Origin: Geofilum rhodophaeum
GTDB taxonomy: Bacteria; Bacteroidota; Bacteroidia; Bacteroidales; Marinilabiliaceae
Assembly: GCF_002210225.1 (NCBI RefSeq)
Contig: NZ_MWUJ01000002.1
Span: 282,933-346,932 of the forward strand
Length of the DNA: 64,000 nt
Reading direction: 5' to 3'
A model generated the notes under the pieces. That model searched no databases. It was given only the letters and a program-made list of their open reading frames with translations, and had not been told where the DNA came from. A program made the translations under genes and the position numbers. Each line of letters begins with the position of its first letter. Positions within the stretch are counted from its first letter, which is position 1. Positions 1 through 7,938 of this stretch are shown here, piece by piece.

Positions 1-1185
1 TATGCTGCCTCCGTATTGCTCCACTACTTTTTTTACGTAGGTGAGGCCCAATCCAAAACCCTTAACATTGTGTACGTTGCCCGTCGATACCCGGAAATGC
101 TTGTCGAAGATGCGCTCCTGGTCTGCCCTGGCAATGCCAATGCCGTTGTCGCTGATACGAACAAGCAGCTTGTCCTCCTTGTTCTGGGTGCGTATTTGGA
201 GTCGCGGAGCCTGCTTTACGTATTTCAGCGCATTGTCGAGCAAATTGGAAAGGACCAGCGACAGCGGCCCCTGCTCCGCTTCAATCTGGTCGAAACGGGC
301 TTCCTTACTCAGGCTGCAGCTTGCACCCAGCTCGTCCATGCGGTATTGAAAAGTGTGCAGCACCTGGTCGATCAGCTCATGTACCCTCACCACTTCGGTC
401 TGTCCCCGGCTTTCTTCGCCCGAGGCCACCCGAAGCACGGCTTCAACATGGGCCTGCAGGCGCTGGGTCTCGTTCAGGATAACCTGGGTGTATTCTTCGG
501 TTTTGGCGGCTTGGTCGCCCTTAAGGCGTTTCAGCAGGTTGGAGGCAAAGCGGATGTTGGCAATCGGCGTCTGAAACTCGTGCACCATATTGTTGACAAA
601 GTCGGAAGTCCTCACCATTAAAGCCTTCTCCCGTCTGAAGAGTCGCCACATAATCAGGAAGGAGATCATCACAAAGAGGATGAAAACGATGGACAGGCCC
701 AGTTGACTCCATAGTTCTGCAATGAGAAACTGATTGCGGGTAGGAAACTGCAATCTGATTTGAATGCCGTCCTGATCGATGAGTCCGTTCAGATTTTGTC
801 GGTAGCAGGCAGGGGTAAAAAAAAGTCCCTGTCCCTGATGCAACAAGGAGTCGCTGATGTCGAAAGTATAGGGCAGGTCGATGTGAAAACGGTGGAGGCA
901 GGCATGAATGATGCTGTCGATCTCGGCTTGTTTGGCCTGGTGCACCTGCTCGGCGCACTCGCGACCGCATAAAAAGTCGGTCATGTCGTTGCACAGGGGT
1001 GCCCGATGACCAATTTCATCGCGGGCTGCATTTAAGGCCATACTCACGCGGTGGTTAAAGTTTTGTTCTTCGAGGTGGGCCGCACGCGATATCCAGCTCA
1101 CTTGTATTAAAATGAGCAGGAGCAGTACCACAAAGGTAAGGACCGGAAGTATGCCCTGTTTGTAGGAGTTCCACGGTTTATTCAT
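1..1185 (-). CDS. Membrane sensor histidine kinase (3' end cut by window edge)
   Basis: Two-component sensor kinase reading leftward; 395 codons are visible and the C-terminus lies outside the window. Transmembrane segments at about residues 12-32 and 163-183 enclose a periplasmic region of about 130 residues with five cysteines (65, 73, 77, 96, 127) and no sensor domain I recognise. The H box VHEFQTPIANI places the phospho-acceptor at His202. The catalytic domain has the N box (LLDNALKYV, about 315), DNGIGI (about 347) and GFGLGLTYV (about 377). The ATG at 1183-1185 is the only start that keeps the first membrane helix. No response regulator is visible; one could lie beyond the left edge. 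The ligand is unknown. Confidence 0.93.
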   Translation of the reverse strand, partial: MNKPWNSYKQGILPVLTFVVLLLLILIQVSWISRAAHLEEQNFNHRVSMALNAARDEIGHRAPLCNDMTDFLCGRECAEQVHQAKQAEIDSIIHACLHRFHIDLPYTFDISDSLLHQGQGLFFTPACYRQNLNGLIDQDGIQIRLQFPTRNQFLIAELWSQLGLSIVFILFVMISFLIMWRLFRREKALMVRTSDFVNNMVHEFQTPIANIRFASNLLKRLKGDQAAKTEEYTQVILNETQRLQAHVEAVLRVASGEESRGQTEVVRVHELIDQVLHTFQYRMDELGASCSLSKEARFDQIEAEQGPLSLVLSNLLDNALKYVKQAPRLQIRTQNKEDKLLVRISDNGIGIARADQERIFDKHFRVSTGNVHNVKGFGLGLTYVKKVVEQYGGSI

Positions 1186-1262
1186 CGGGGCAAAATTAAC
1201 AAAAGAGAGAGGCTTCCAACGGGCATTAACTTTACATTAACGCCCATTAACAGGCTGCTAAC

Positions 1263-1292
1263 TTGTTTTTATTCAGAATCATTCTAGTTTTG
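1263..1292 (+). promoter_or_regulatory. Bacteroidota-type promoter of the Cys/Lys peptide gene
   Basis: TAGTTTTG at 1285-1292 matches the -7 consensus TAnnTTTG. CTTG at 1262-1265, a one-base deviation from the -33 TTTG, lies 19 nt upstream. The start codon follows at 1353. Motif reading only. Confidence 0.5.
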
Positions 1293-1352
1293 TAAATGAG
1301 CCTTTCAAAAATAGGCTTTCTTTAGTTTGCTAACCAATAAAACAATAAAACG

Positions 1353-1580
1353 ATGAAAAAGAAATTAGCAGCAGCATTTTTGTTTGTATTTGCTTTGGGC
1401 ATGACTGCCCCCGCTTTTGCTGGCGACATGATGCAGGAGCCCGAGAAAAAAGAAAATTGCGAAGCCAAGAAGGCCGAGTGCAGTGAGGCTAAAAAAGCCG
1501 ATTGCGACAAAGCTAAAAAAGCCGATTGCGACAAGGCAGAGAAAAAAGCTTGCTGCGATAAAGCCAAGAAGGCCGAATAA
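1353..1580 (+). CDS. Small secreted Cys/Lys-rich repeat peptide
   Basis: A 75-residue protein of unknown function. Residues 1-23 form a clear signal peptide (MKKK, hydrophobic core, APAFA-G cleavage site). The mature part of about 52 residues is built of degenerate eight-residue units of the form KKADCDKA. It contains six cysteines (36, 43, 51, 59, 67, 68) and is very rich in Lys, Ala, Glu and Asp. Two consecutive units are encoded by a near-perfect 24-bp tandem repeat (1488-1511, 1512-1535). It has its own promoter and terminator, so it is monocistronic. Metal or thiol chemistry in the periplasm is conceivable but is only inference from the composition. I recognise no family. Confidence 0.8.
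   Translation: MKKKLAAAFLFVFALGMTAPAFAGDMMQEPEKKENCEAKKAECSEAKKADCDKAKKADCDKAEKKACCDKAKKAE
1488..1535 (+). repeat. 24-bp tandem repeat inside the Cys/Lys peptide gene
   Basis: Two adjacent copies (1488-1511 and 1512-1535) differ only at the last base. Each encodes AKKADCDK. Further, more diverged units lie on both sides, consistent with growth by tandem duplication. Confidence 0.8.
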
Positions 1581-1599
1581 GCTTGTTTTGTTTAATCCG

Positions 1600-1639
1600 A
1601 AAAAGGGAGGCATTCGAAAGGATGTTTCCCTTTTTTTCT
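1600..1639 (+). terminator. Intrinsic terminator after the Cys/Lys peptide gene
   Basis: The stem AAAAAGGGAGGCAT pairs with ATGTTTCCCTTTTT through two G-U pairs and is followed by T residues. It lies 20 nt after the stop codon. Confidence 0.6.
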
Positions 1640-1670
1640 GTCAGGTAGTGAAAAATCCCCAGCTTCTTCC

Positions 1671-1678
1671 TACTTTTG
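1671..1678 (+). promoter_or_regulatory. -7 element TACTTTTG upstream of the methyltransferase gene
   Basis: An exact TAnnTTTG match 28 nt before the proposed ATG. No TTTG is seen at -33. Confidence 0.4.
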
Positions 1679-1706
1679 CGCCCTCAAAACCAAAAGATTG
1701 AAGAGA

Positions 1707-2345
1707 ATGACCTGTAGTTTGTGTGGATCAGAAGTTCGAGAAAGCTTTAGCGGAATAGAGGGAATAAAACTGCATCGTTGCAGCAACTGTTGGCTGGTGT
1801 TTAAGGACCCCGAATTGCATCCCTCGGCCGAGGAGGCGGAATATCGCTACGCCCAGCACAACAACAGCGACGATTGTCCCGGTTACCGGGATTTTTTGAA
1901 TCAGGCCTTAGAACCTACCTTGCCTTACCTTGATTTTGGCATGGAAGGCCTGGATTTTGGCTGCGGCCCTAATCCGGTTTTGGCCCGCATGCTCGATGAG
2001 GCCGGTTATTCTTGCACTTACTACGATCCCTTTTTCTTTCCGGATTTGCCCGACGACCGGCAGGATTTCATTATGGCCACCGAATGTTTTGAACACTTTT
2101 TTGCACCTGCTGCAGAAATGAAGCTCCTGACCGCCCTCTTAAGGCCCCACGGCACGCTTACCGTAATGACGCATCGCTGGGACGAGGAAACCGATTTTTC
2201 TACCTGGTGGTACCTGCGCGACCCGACCCACATTTCCTTTTTTCACCGCAAGACTTTCGATTACCTCTGCACGCGTTTTGGTTATCAGGTAGAGGAAGCG
2301 CCCGGCGACAAGGTCATCGTACTTCGAAAAATGGTGGTGGTGTAA
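1707..2345 (+). CDS. Class I SAM-dependent methyltransferase with N-terminal zinc ribbon
   Basis: The N-terminus has two CxxC pairs (CSLC at residues 3-6 and CSNC at about 25-28), a zinc ribbon found in one group of methyltransferases. The Rossmann methyltransferase core follows, with the SAM loop LDFGCGPNP (about 83-91), an acidic strand end at YYDPFF, and motif ATECFEHF. The length of 212 residues is usual for the methyltransferase 12/23-type group. The substrate is not predictable; sugar or small-molecule methylation is typical for ribbon-bearing members. I chose the ATG at 1707; a TTG at 1698 would add three residues. No operon partner is seen. Confidence 0.85.
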   Translation: MTCSLCGSEVRESFSGIEGIKLHRCSNCWLVFKDPELHPSAEEAEYRYAQHNNSDDCPGYRDFLNQALEPTLPYLDFGMEGLDFGCGPNPVLARMLDEAGYSCTYYDPFFFPDLPDDRQDFIMATECFEHFFAPAAEMKLLTALLRPHGTLTVMTHRWDEETDFSTWWYLRDPTHISFFHRKTFDYLCTRFGYQVEEAPGDKVIVLRKMVVV

Positions 2346-2399
2346 TCGCGCCGAAGCAGGTTAATAAATCTTTAATTATTCTTTGGTGAGCAACTAAAG

Positions 2400-2442
2400 C
2401 ATCAGGTATTGGTTATGTTTGTAGCATAACCAATACCTGATG
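2400..2442. promoter_or_regulatory. 18-bp perfect palindrome covering a -7 element and a start codon
   Basis: The arms 2400-2417 and 2425-2442 are exact inverted complements with a 7-nt centre. TATGTTTG (TAnnTTTG) lies at 2414-2421, in the left arm and centre. The ATG of the next gene (2440-2442) ends the right arm. This geometry fits an operator whose bound repressor would occlude the promoter, or an RNA hairpin that hides the start codon. There is no T tract, so it is not a typical terminator. The regulator is unknown. Confidence 0.75.
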
Positions 2443-2811
2443 AGGCGAACCAGAAACATAAAGCAGGGACTCGTACTTCTGAGCCTTCCTTTTGTGTTGC
2501 TGTTGTTTTACAACAACAACAGCAACTGGCATTACCATCAGCAACAGAACGGAACCCTCGTCCGGCATGCGCACCCCTATTCTGTCGGGCAAGTGCCGGG
2601 GACGCCTGTACAGGACCATCCCCACAGCACTGCCGATTGGCTGGTGCTCACCCTGCTCTCGGCAGGCTTCAGTGAGGAAGCGCTGCCAATTGCTGAGCTG
2701 CCGGTGGTGGCCGAGCAGGACCTCGCCGGGTCGGCCACAGCAGTGCCTGTCCTTCGTCCGGGCTCAAGCCCTTTACTTTTCTTTCGTCGGGGACCTCCCC
2801 TGGCGGCCTAA
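2440..2811 (+). CDS. Small exported/anchored histidine-rich protein
   Basis: A 123-residue protein with an N-terminal hydrophobic segment (about residues 9-24) after a basic start, then a short region with Asn and His clusters (NWHYHQQQ, RHAHPY, DHPHS). The rest is hydrophobic and Pro/Ala-rich with no fold I recognise. Small His-rich exported proteins of this look are found next to TonB receptor genes in Bacteroidota, and metal binding is a reasonable inference. The start codon lies inside the 2400-2442 palindrome. The TonB receptor gene begins 90 nt downstream on the same strand, so the two are probably cotranscribed. The start is uncertain because it would leave an unusually short leader. 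Confidence 0.6.
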   Translation: MRRTRNIKQGLVLLSLPFVLLLFYNNNSNWHYHQQQNGTLVRHAHPYSVGQVPGTPVQDHPHSTADWLVLTLLSAGFSEEALPIAELPVVAEQDLAGSATAVPVLRPGSSPLLFFRRGPPLAA

Positions 2812-2901
2812 AAACGCTTTCAGTATGTATTCCGGGCAGGGCAACTCGTTTAGTGCGAGCTGCTCCAATGCCCCATGTTTTTAGGTTTAAAGAATTGTTT
2901 T

Positions 2902-5148
2902 ATGAACCGCAGTATATTATTTATTCTATTCTTTTTTCAAAGTCTGTCTTCCTTTCCCAATCCTGTTGATGCCCGTCCCGCTACCGATGCCAATGTTTTT
3001 GGCCATGTGGTAGATGCCGCTTCGGGCGAGCACCTGCCCTTTGTCAACCTGGTGGTTAAAGGCACCCGCATAGGTACCATCACCGATGCCAGCGGGCATT
3101 ATTTTTTAACCAATCTGCCTGAGGGGCCCCTGGTCATCCAGGCTTCGAGTATGGGCTATGCCGTGGCCGAAGTGGCTGTGGAAGCGGTGGCCAAAACCAC
3201 GCAGGAAATCGATATCCCGCTTTCAGCCACCAGCATTACGCTCAGCGGGGTTACCCTGACTGCTTCGCCTACTGCCAGTGGCTTTCGCTATCAGCCCGAT
3301 GCGGTTTTTATGGGCGAAGAAATACAACGACGCAGCGAAGCCTCCTTTGGAGAAATGTTGAACGGTCAGCCCGGCGTAGCCATGCGGAGCATGGGGTCGG
3401 CACCGGCCAGACCTGTTATTCGGGGCATGGACGGCGACCGTATTCTGGTCCTCGAAAATGGTGAGCGCATGGGCGATATCTCCGAGACCTCGGCCGATCA
3501 CTCCATTTCTTTGGATCCCCTGGCCGCCAGTCGGGTCGAAGTCATTCGCGGACCCGCCAGTCTCCTCTACGGCTCCAGTGCCCTGGGTGGCGTCATCAAT
3601 TTGATGACCACCGACATTCCCGATCAGTGGGACGAGGGTTGGTCTGGGGCAGCCTCGGTTCAGGCAGCGAGCATGAACCGTATGGGTGCTGGTTTTGCGC
3701 GTGTGGCTGCGGGCGGAGAGGAACACGCCTTTTCGGCACGTATGGCCTATCGACAGGCGGGCGACATCACAACGCCGGAAGGTCGTATTGCGGGGACTTC
3801 CATGCAGGCCTATGACGCCGCTCTGGGCTGGGGTGTGGATAAGGGACCGTGGCTGGGTGGACTCAGTTTCTCTTTGTCCGACCAGACCTTTGGTATTCCT
3901 GAAGCGGCAGAGAACTCCGAAGAGGAGGTGGAGATCCGTGCCAACAGGATGGCCCTGCAAGGGCGTTTTGGTCGTTCGTGGCAGGACAGGTCTTTCGACC
4001 AGGCCCAGTGGCGTTTTAATCTGAGTCGTTTTGAGCAGGATGAGGTGGAATTGTTTAAACCGGCAGACGCTCCTGAAGAAGAAGCCATAGGGCTCTCTTA
4101 TGAGCAGTATGCTTTGAGTTCGACCCTCACGCTGCAACATAAGCCCGCCGGGGTACTCGACAGGGGGGCAGTCGGTTTCAGCTGGAATGCCCAACAGCTG
4201 GATATCAAGGGAGAAGAGGCCTACACACCGGGCGAGCAGCGCTTTTCGGTGGCCGCCTTCAGTTTTGAGGAAGTCCCTTTGTCGAACATCCTACGCCTGC
4301 AGTTTGGCTTGCGCCTCGACCTGCAACACTCCAGGGCTTTAAGCAACCAAAGATTTCCCGACGCTAAGCTTTCCCGTACTTCCTTCAACTATTCGGGGAG
4401 TGTGGGACTCAATGTGCGCCCTTTTCCCGGTTTTGAGCTGGGGGCCCAACTGGCGCGTTCGCACCGCAATCCCATGGTGGAGGAGCTGTTTGCCGATGGG
4501 GCCCATTTGGGGGCCGGCGTATATGAGCAGGGCAATGTTGCGCTAAGCGATGAAATTGGTCATGGCGGCGATGTTTTCGTGACCTGGGAGCGGGGCGCCT
4601 GGCAGCTGGAGCTGACCGGCTTTGTGAATGATTTCACCAATTACATCATTTTTCAGCCCACCGGCGAAGTGGATGCGGCTTCGGGCTACGATATTTATAG
4701 CTATGCCGAAGGGAAGGCCCGTTTGTACGGCAACGAGTTTCAGGCCAACTGGCAGGCCAGTCGCGCTTTGTCGTGGCAGACCAGCATCGACTGGGTGCGG
4801 GGTCGAAGGGTTTTTGATAAAAGTCCCAACGAGAATCTGCCCTTCATTCCGCCCCTGCGCTGGCGCAATGCGCTGGAGTACGACTTTGGTCGCACCTGGA
4901 TGGGCGCCCAGCTGATGTTGGTGCGCCAACAGGATCAGGTGGCTCCCGGAGAGGCGGTGACCGATGGTTATGCGCTTGTCGGACTTCAAGCCGGATACCG
5001 TGTGAACGGACGGGGACGCCAAACTCTGATTCTTCGTGTGGAGAACCTCTTTGATACGGCCTACCGCGATCACCTGAGTCGCATCGAGGACCGCAACTTT
5101 GTAATGCCGGGTCGCAACTTCAACCTCAGTTGGCGCTGGTTCTTTTAA
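2902..5148 (+). CDS. TonB-dependent outer-membrane receptor, ZnuD-like
   Basis: Energised importer of the outer membrane, 748 residues. In order: signal peptide (1-20), CarboxypepD_reg-like domain (about 30-110, with HVVDAASGEHLPFVNLVV), plug (about 125-235, with ADHSISLDPLAASRVEV and IRGPASLLYGSSALGGV), then a 22-strand barrel ending in the expected C-terminal Trp-Arg-Trp-Phe-Phe. The plug segment with DHSISLDP resembles ZnuD-type zinc/haem receptors. Together with the His-rich protein upstream, this suggests metal or metal-chelate uptake. The ATG at 2902 fits the signal peptide best; an in-frame start at 2875 would add nine residues. Confidence 0.9.
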   Translation: MNRSILFILFFFQSLSSFPNPVDARPATDANVFGHVVDAASGEHLPFVNLVVKGTRIGTITDASGHYFLTNLPEGPLVIQASSMGYAVAEVAVEAVAKTTQEIDIPLSATSITLSGVTLTASPTASGFRYQPDAVFMGEEIQRRSEASFGEMLNGQPGVAMRSMGSAPARPVIRGMDGDRILVLENGERMGDISETSADHSISLDPLAASRVEVIRGPASLLYGSSALGGVINLMTTDIPDQWDEGWSGAASVQAASMNRMGAGFARVAAGGEEHAFSARMAYRQAGDITTPEGRIAGTSMQAYDAALGWGVDKGPWLGGLSFSLSDQTFGIPEAAENSEEEVEIRANRMALQGRFGRSWQDRSFDQAQWRFNLSRFEQDEVELFKPADAPEEEAIGLSYEQYALSSTLTLQHKPAGVLDRGAVGFSWNAQQLDIKGEEAYTPGEQRFSVAAFSFEEVPLSNILRLQFGLRLDLQHSRALSNQRFPDAKLSRTSFNYSGSVGLNVRPFPGFELGAQLARSHRNPMVEELFADGAHLGAGVYEQGNVALSDEIGHGGDVFVTWERGAWQLELTGFVNDFTNYIIFQPTGEVDAASGYDIYSYAEGKARLYGNEFQANWQASRALSWQTSIDWVRGRRVFDKSPNENLPFIPPLRWRNALEYDFGRTWMGAQLMLVRQQDQVAPGEAVTDGYALVGLQAGYRVNGRGRQTLILRVENLFDTAYRDHLSRIEDRNFVMPGRNFNLSWRWFF

Positions 5149-5267
5149 TGAATCACAGTCTTCTTGCTTTCATTGTTGCCCCGTATCACCGGAAAATACA
5201 TCAGCTCGGCATAGGCCGGGTTCAGATTGAAAGTCCCAAACAATAATGCGCTTCTTTTGAAACGCAT
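5145..5267 (-). CDS. Possible 40-residue ORF or gene remnant
   Basis: A short leftward reading frame of 40 residues runs from an ATG in the terminator hairpin to a stop inside the TonB receptor's 3' end. The peptide is protein-like but matches no family I know. It could be a decayed C-terminus or chance, and I give it little weight. Confidence 0.15.
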   Translation of the reverse strand: MRFKRSALLFGTFNLNPAYAELMYFPVIRGNNESKKTVIH

Positions 5268-5279
5268 TATTGTTTTTTG
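5239..5279 (+). terminator. Intrinsic terminator after the TonB receptor gene
   Basis: A perfect 12-bp stem (5239-5250 with 5263-5274) with a 12-nt loop, followed by a run of T. It lies about 90 nt after the stop codon. Confidence 0.75.
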
Positions 5280-5316
5280 ATACGGAGAGCCTATTATTAA
5301 TAGACCGTTTGTTTGC

Positions 5317-6624
5317 TCAACTTAGTTGTCTGCTTAATTTGAGAGATGCTTTCATAATGACCGACAGTATGATTACCAAGCCAATATTTCCAGCCAAAAA
5401 TGCGAGGTCGTTAAGTTGTAAAAGTACAAAAAGAAAACTGTACATAAGTATCAGGAGTCCCGTTACCCATGAAGTTAGGCGGAGGTTTTGCAGCAATCCA
5501 TAGGCAAACAAGCTTATAATTGAAATATTAGCTGTGGAGGCGATTACATAGGCAATGTCGAATCCCGTATGTTCGCTTAGAGCAGTTAGTAATGAAAAAA
5601 AGAGAATCAGAGCCAGTCCAACCAGAAGATACTGAAAAAGGTGCACATTTTTATTGTAAATCAGTTCTATGAATAAGAATACCAGTAAGGTCAAGACAAT
5701 AAACAGGATGCCGTATTTGGCTGATCTCATCGCTTTCTGGTAATGGTTTACAGGGAGATACAGGTCAACACCCAGGGAGTGCTCCCATACGTCAAATCTA
5801 GCTCCTTGCCAGTATTGAGGAAAATTCCTATTTAAATGAGTGAGTTGCCAATGAGCAGTAAATCCATTTTCCGAAACATCTCTTGTAAGCGGTAATAGGT
5901 TGCCGCTGAAACTTGGATTGGTCCATGAAGAAGCAATGTCAATTTTGCTGTCTTGTCCCAACGGCAATATGGTAAAGGTTTTAGATCCGCTTAGCTCCAA
6001 TTGGATGTCAAAAGGAATGTTTTTATTCAAATCGTAAACTGTCAAGGGGGTTTTTATACTGAAACCTGTTTTGGTAATGGCTTTTGTATGCATTCCAGAC
6101 TCTGGTTCAATGGATTTGTTGTCCCATTTAATTTTTATATCCCCTCTAATGCCTCTGGTGTCGCTAACTCCAAAGGTAACCACTGCTTTACTCCAATCGG
6201 GTGTTCCAACGATTTCTTCCGGATTTATATCGAACTTGAATTGTCCGGTAATCTCTGATATTGAAGTGTAGACAGCTGTTTTATAAATACCCCGGTATCT
6301 GATCTCTGGATTTATTTTGGTGGAAATATTTAAATTGTAGGGCATAATGTGGAGCCAGTCTTTCTGAACAATCAAATTTCCATTTTTGTCAACAACCGAT
6401 TTTTTTGTCGGAATGTTTAATATGGGGCCTGCCAACACTTGGGCATGTCCCCATTGGGCAGAAATTTCATTTTCTACTTCTAAGGACGTTGATTCCCTTT
6501 CGGCAATAACGCTCTTTATCATAGATAAGGGAATAAGCAGCAATAAAGCTATGATTCCGATAATTGTCAGTTTAAAGGTTAATGAGTTAACCCAGGGGGT
6601 TTTTGGGAGATTTTTTGTTTCCAT
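5317..6624 (-). CDS. creD: CreD-family inner membrane protein
   Basis: About 435 residues. It has one N-terminal transmembrane helix (about 20-40), a large extracytoplasmic domain of about 260 residues, then a C-terminal bundle of five or six helices from about residue 300 on. The arrangement and motifs such as WGHAQVLAGPIL and PLGVDLYLPVNHY-type segments are those of the CreD/cell-envelope integrity family, linked in enterobacteria to the CreBC regulon and beta-lactam or colicin tolerance. It is the last gene of a leftward operon with the winged-helix regulator (70 nt upstream) and a small membrane protein. I chose the ATG at 6624; an in-frame ATG at 6657 adds eleven residues. Confidence 0.9.
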   Translation of the reverse strand: METKNLPKTPWVNSLTFKLTIIGIIALLLLIPLSMIKSVIAERESTSLEVENEISAQWGHAQVLAGPILNIPTKKSVVDKNGNLIVQKDWLHIMPYNLNISTKINPEIRYRGIYKTAVYTSISEITGQFKFDINPEEIVGTPDWSKAVVTFGVSDTRGIRGDIKIKWDNKSIEPESGMHTKAITKTGFSIKTPLTVYDLNKNIPFDIQLELSGSKTFTILPLGQDSKIDIASSWTNPSFSGNLLPLTRDVSENGFTAHWQLTHLNRNFPQYWQGARFDVWEHSLGVDLYLPVNHYQKAMRSAKYGILFIVLTLLVFLFIELIYNKNVHLFQYLLVGLALILFFSLLTALSEHTGFDIAYVIASTANISIISLFAYGLLQNLRLTSWVTGLLILMYSFLFVLLQLNDLAFLAGNIGLVIILSVIMKASLKLSRQLS

Positions 6625-6694
6625 GATTTCTTGTTTTAAAAGTACTTTTTTTTTCAAAGTAAAAAAATAAAAAAATTATTGATGATTAGTTTTG

Positions 6695-7006
6695 CTAATG
6701 TACATTTTTGTCAGGGCTTTTAAGCAGTTTTTCAAGTGCGTTGATATGTGAAGAAAATTGCTTTTTCCCATCTCCAGTAAGGGTATAAGAGGTATTTGGT
6801 TTTTTGCCAATGAACTGTTTATGAACTGCAATAATCCCAGCTTTTTCCAGCCCTTTTAAATGACTGGCCAGATTTCCGTCGGTAACTCCGAGTAAATCTT
6901 TGAGGGTGTTGAATTCAACTCCCTCGTTCACCATTAGGGCGCTCATTATTCCCAGGCGAACACGGTTGTCGAAATTTTTGTTAAGTCCCTCAATGATTGT
7001 TTTCAT
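6695..7006 (-). CDS. Winged-helix transcriptional regulator (HTH_34 type)
   Basis: A 103-residue protein that is essentially one winged-helix domain. Residues 12-60 (RLGIMSALMVNEGVEFNTL, then LLGVTDGNLASHLKGLEKAG) give the helix-turn-helix, and IIAVHKQFIGKKPNTSYTLT forms the wing. This type (PF13601) is common in Bacteroidota beside a membrane protein and creD, as here. It probably controls its own operon, which is inference from position. No effector-binding domain is present, so it may sense through dimerisation or a partner. Confidence 0.88.
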   Translation of the reverse strand: MKTIIEGLNKNFDNRVRLGIMSALMVNEGVEFNTLKDLLGVTDGNLASHLKGLEKAGIIAVHKQFIGKKPNTSYTLTGDGKKQFSSHINALEKLLKSPDKNVH

Positions 7007-7065
7007 GGTGATTGTTTTTCTGCCTGGTGAAGGATTCTTGTTTACAGCATGGCTGAAGAATAGGT

Positions 7066-7707
7066 TTACGCTTTTCTGTCGTACTTAAAATACATAGCTA
7101 CGCCATAAATGATGTGGACCACTCCAAAGCCAAGAGTCCATAGCAATAAGCCATAATTATGAAAGAAGGTGGCCAATAAACCAAGAGACATCTGCGTATA
7201 GGCCAAAGCGCTTATGTTTTGCATCGAGTACTTGCTGGCGTTGAGCAGCGCCAGACCATAAAACAGCAGCATGGATGCGGCTACTAGTTTGAAGTAGCCA
7301 TGGTATACCAGCAGTAGGCAAAAAGCTCCTCCGACCGAGAGGACCGAGAATAGGCTCCAAACCATCTTTTGTGCTGAAGGGGTCCAAAACTTTTGGTTTC
7401 TTTTTTTGCTGTTACGATAACAAAGATACCAGGAAGATAGTAGAGCCCCGGAAAGAACAAATAGGGCATTCAGTAACATGCCTGATCGTAAATGATCATT
7501 TTGTCCATAATTTACCACTTGAATAAATTCATTGTATTTGACGGTCCCTCCCTTCAAAATAATAAAGTAGGCAATGGCGGCTCCTGCCAGGGCAAAGCTG
7601 CCAACAGCTATGCCGGAAAGACCACTTAGAGATAGGAATTTGGACGAAGCCTCCATCATTTGACGGATGTGCTTTAAATCTTCCGAAGGGTTGCTTTTTG
7701 TTGTCAT
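7066..7707 (-). CDS. Conserved multi-pass membrane protein of the creD operon
   Basis: A 213-residue protein with a short soluble N-terminus (about 28 residues, containing SEDLKHIRQMMEASSKF) and six predicted membrane helices (about 30-52, 83-100, 120-140, 143-160, 170-185, 190-208). It is first in a leftward operon of three, 59 nt before the regulator gene. The role is unknown. Its constant company with this regulator type and CreD suggests a sensory or envelope-stress function, but nothing in the sequence proves it. Confidence 0.8.
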   Translation of the reverse strand: MTTKSNPSEDLKHIRQMMEASSKFLSLSGLSGIAVGSFALAGAAIAYFIILKGGTVKYNEFIQVVNYGQNDHLRSGMLLNALFVLSGALLSSWYLCYRNSKKRNQKFWTPSAQKMVWSLFSVLSVGGAFCLLLVYHGYFKLVAASMLLFYGLALLNASKYSMQNISALAYTQMSLGLLATFFHNYGLLLWTLGFGVVHIIYGVAMYFKYDRKA

Positions 7708-7848
7708 CTTAAAAGAACTTTGAAAAACAAAGCTCGTTAAAGATTTTTAGAATAGCAATTTTTATTGACTCTGCTTGCAAAAAAAAATCGTTTTATTCCC
7801 TGGTCCTAACTAATTAGTTGGAAATGCTATAAAACTGAAATTTTGGCT

Positions 7849-7856
7849 TATTTTTG
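7849..7856 (+). promoter_or_regulatory. -7 element TATTTTTG upstream of glyQS
   Basis: A TAnnTTTG match 83 nt before the start codon. No TTTG is seen at the ideal -33 position. Confidence 0.45.
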
Positions 7857-7938
7857 CCCTCTTGTGTGCCGGTCCAAAATGGGAGGGTGCACATTTTGTT
7901 TGCTATTTAATAAAAAACAAGATAAAAGTTACAGCATT

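Noticed and set aside
1322..1613. Repetitive antisense frames (LSQSAFLA-type) opposite the Cys/Lys peptide gene
   Set aside because: They are mirror products of the tandem repeat; the plus strand has the signal peptide, promoter and terminator.
3223..4194. A 323-codon open frame on the minus strand inside the TonB receptor gene
   Set aside because: It is a shadow of a high-GC coding strand; the opposite frame has a full TonB receptor, and this peptide has no fold or motif.
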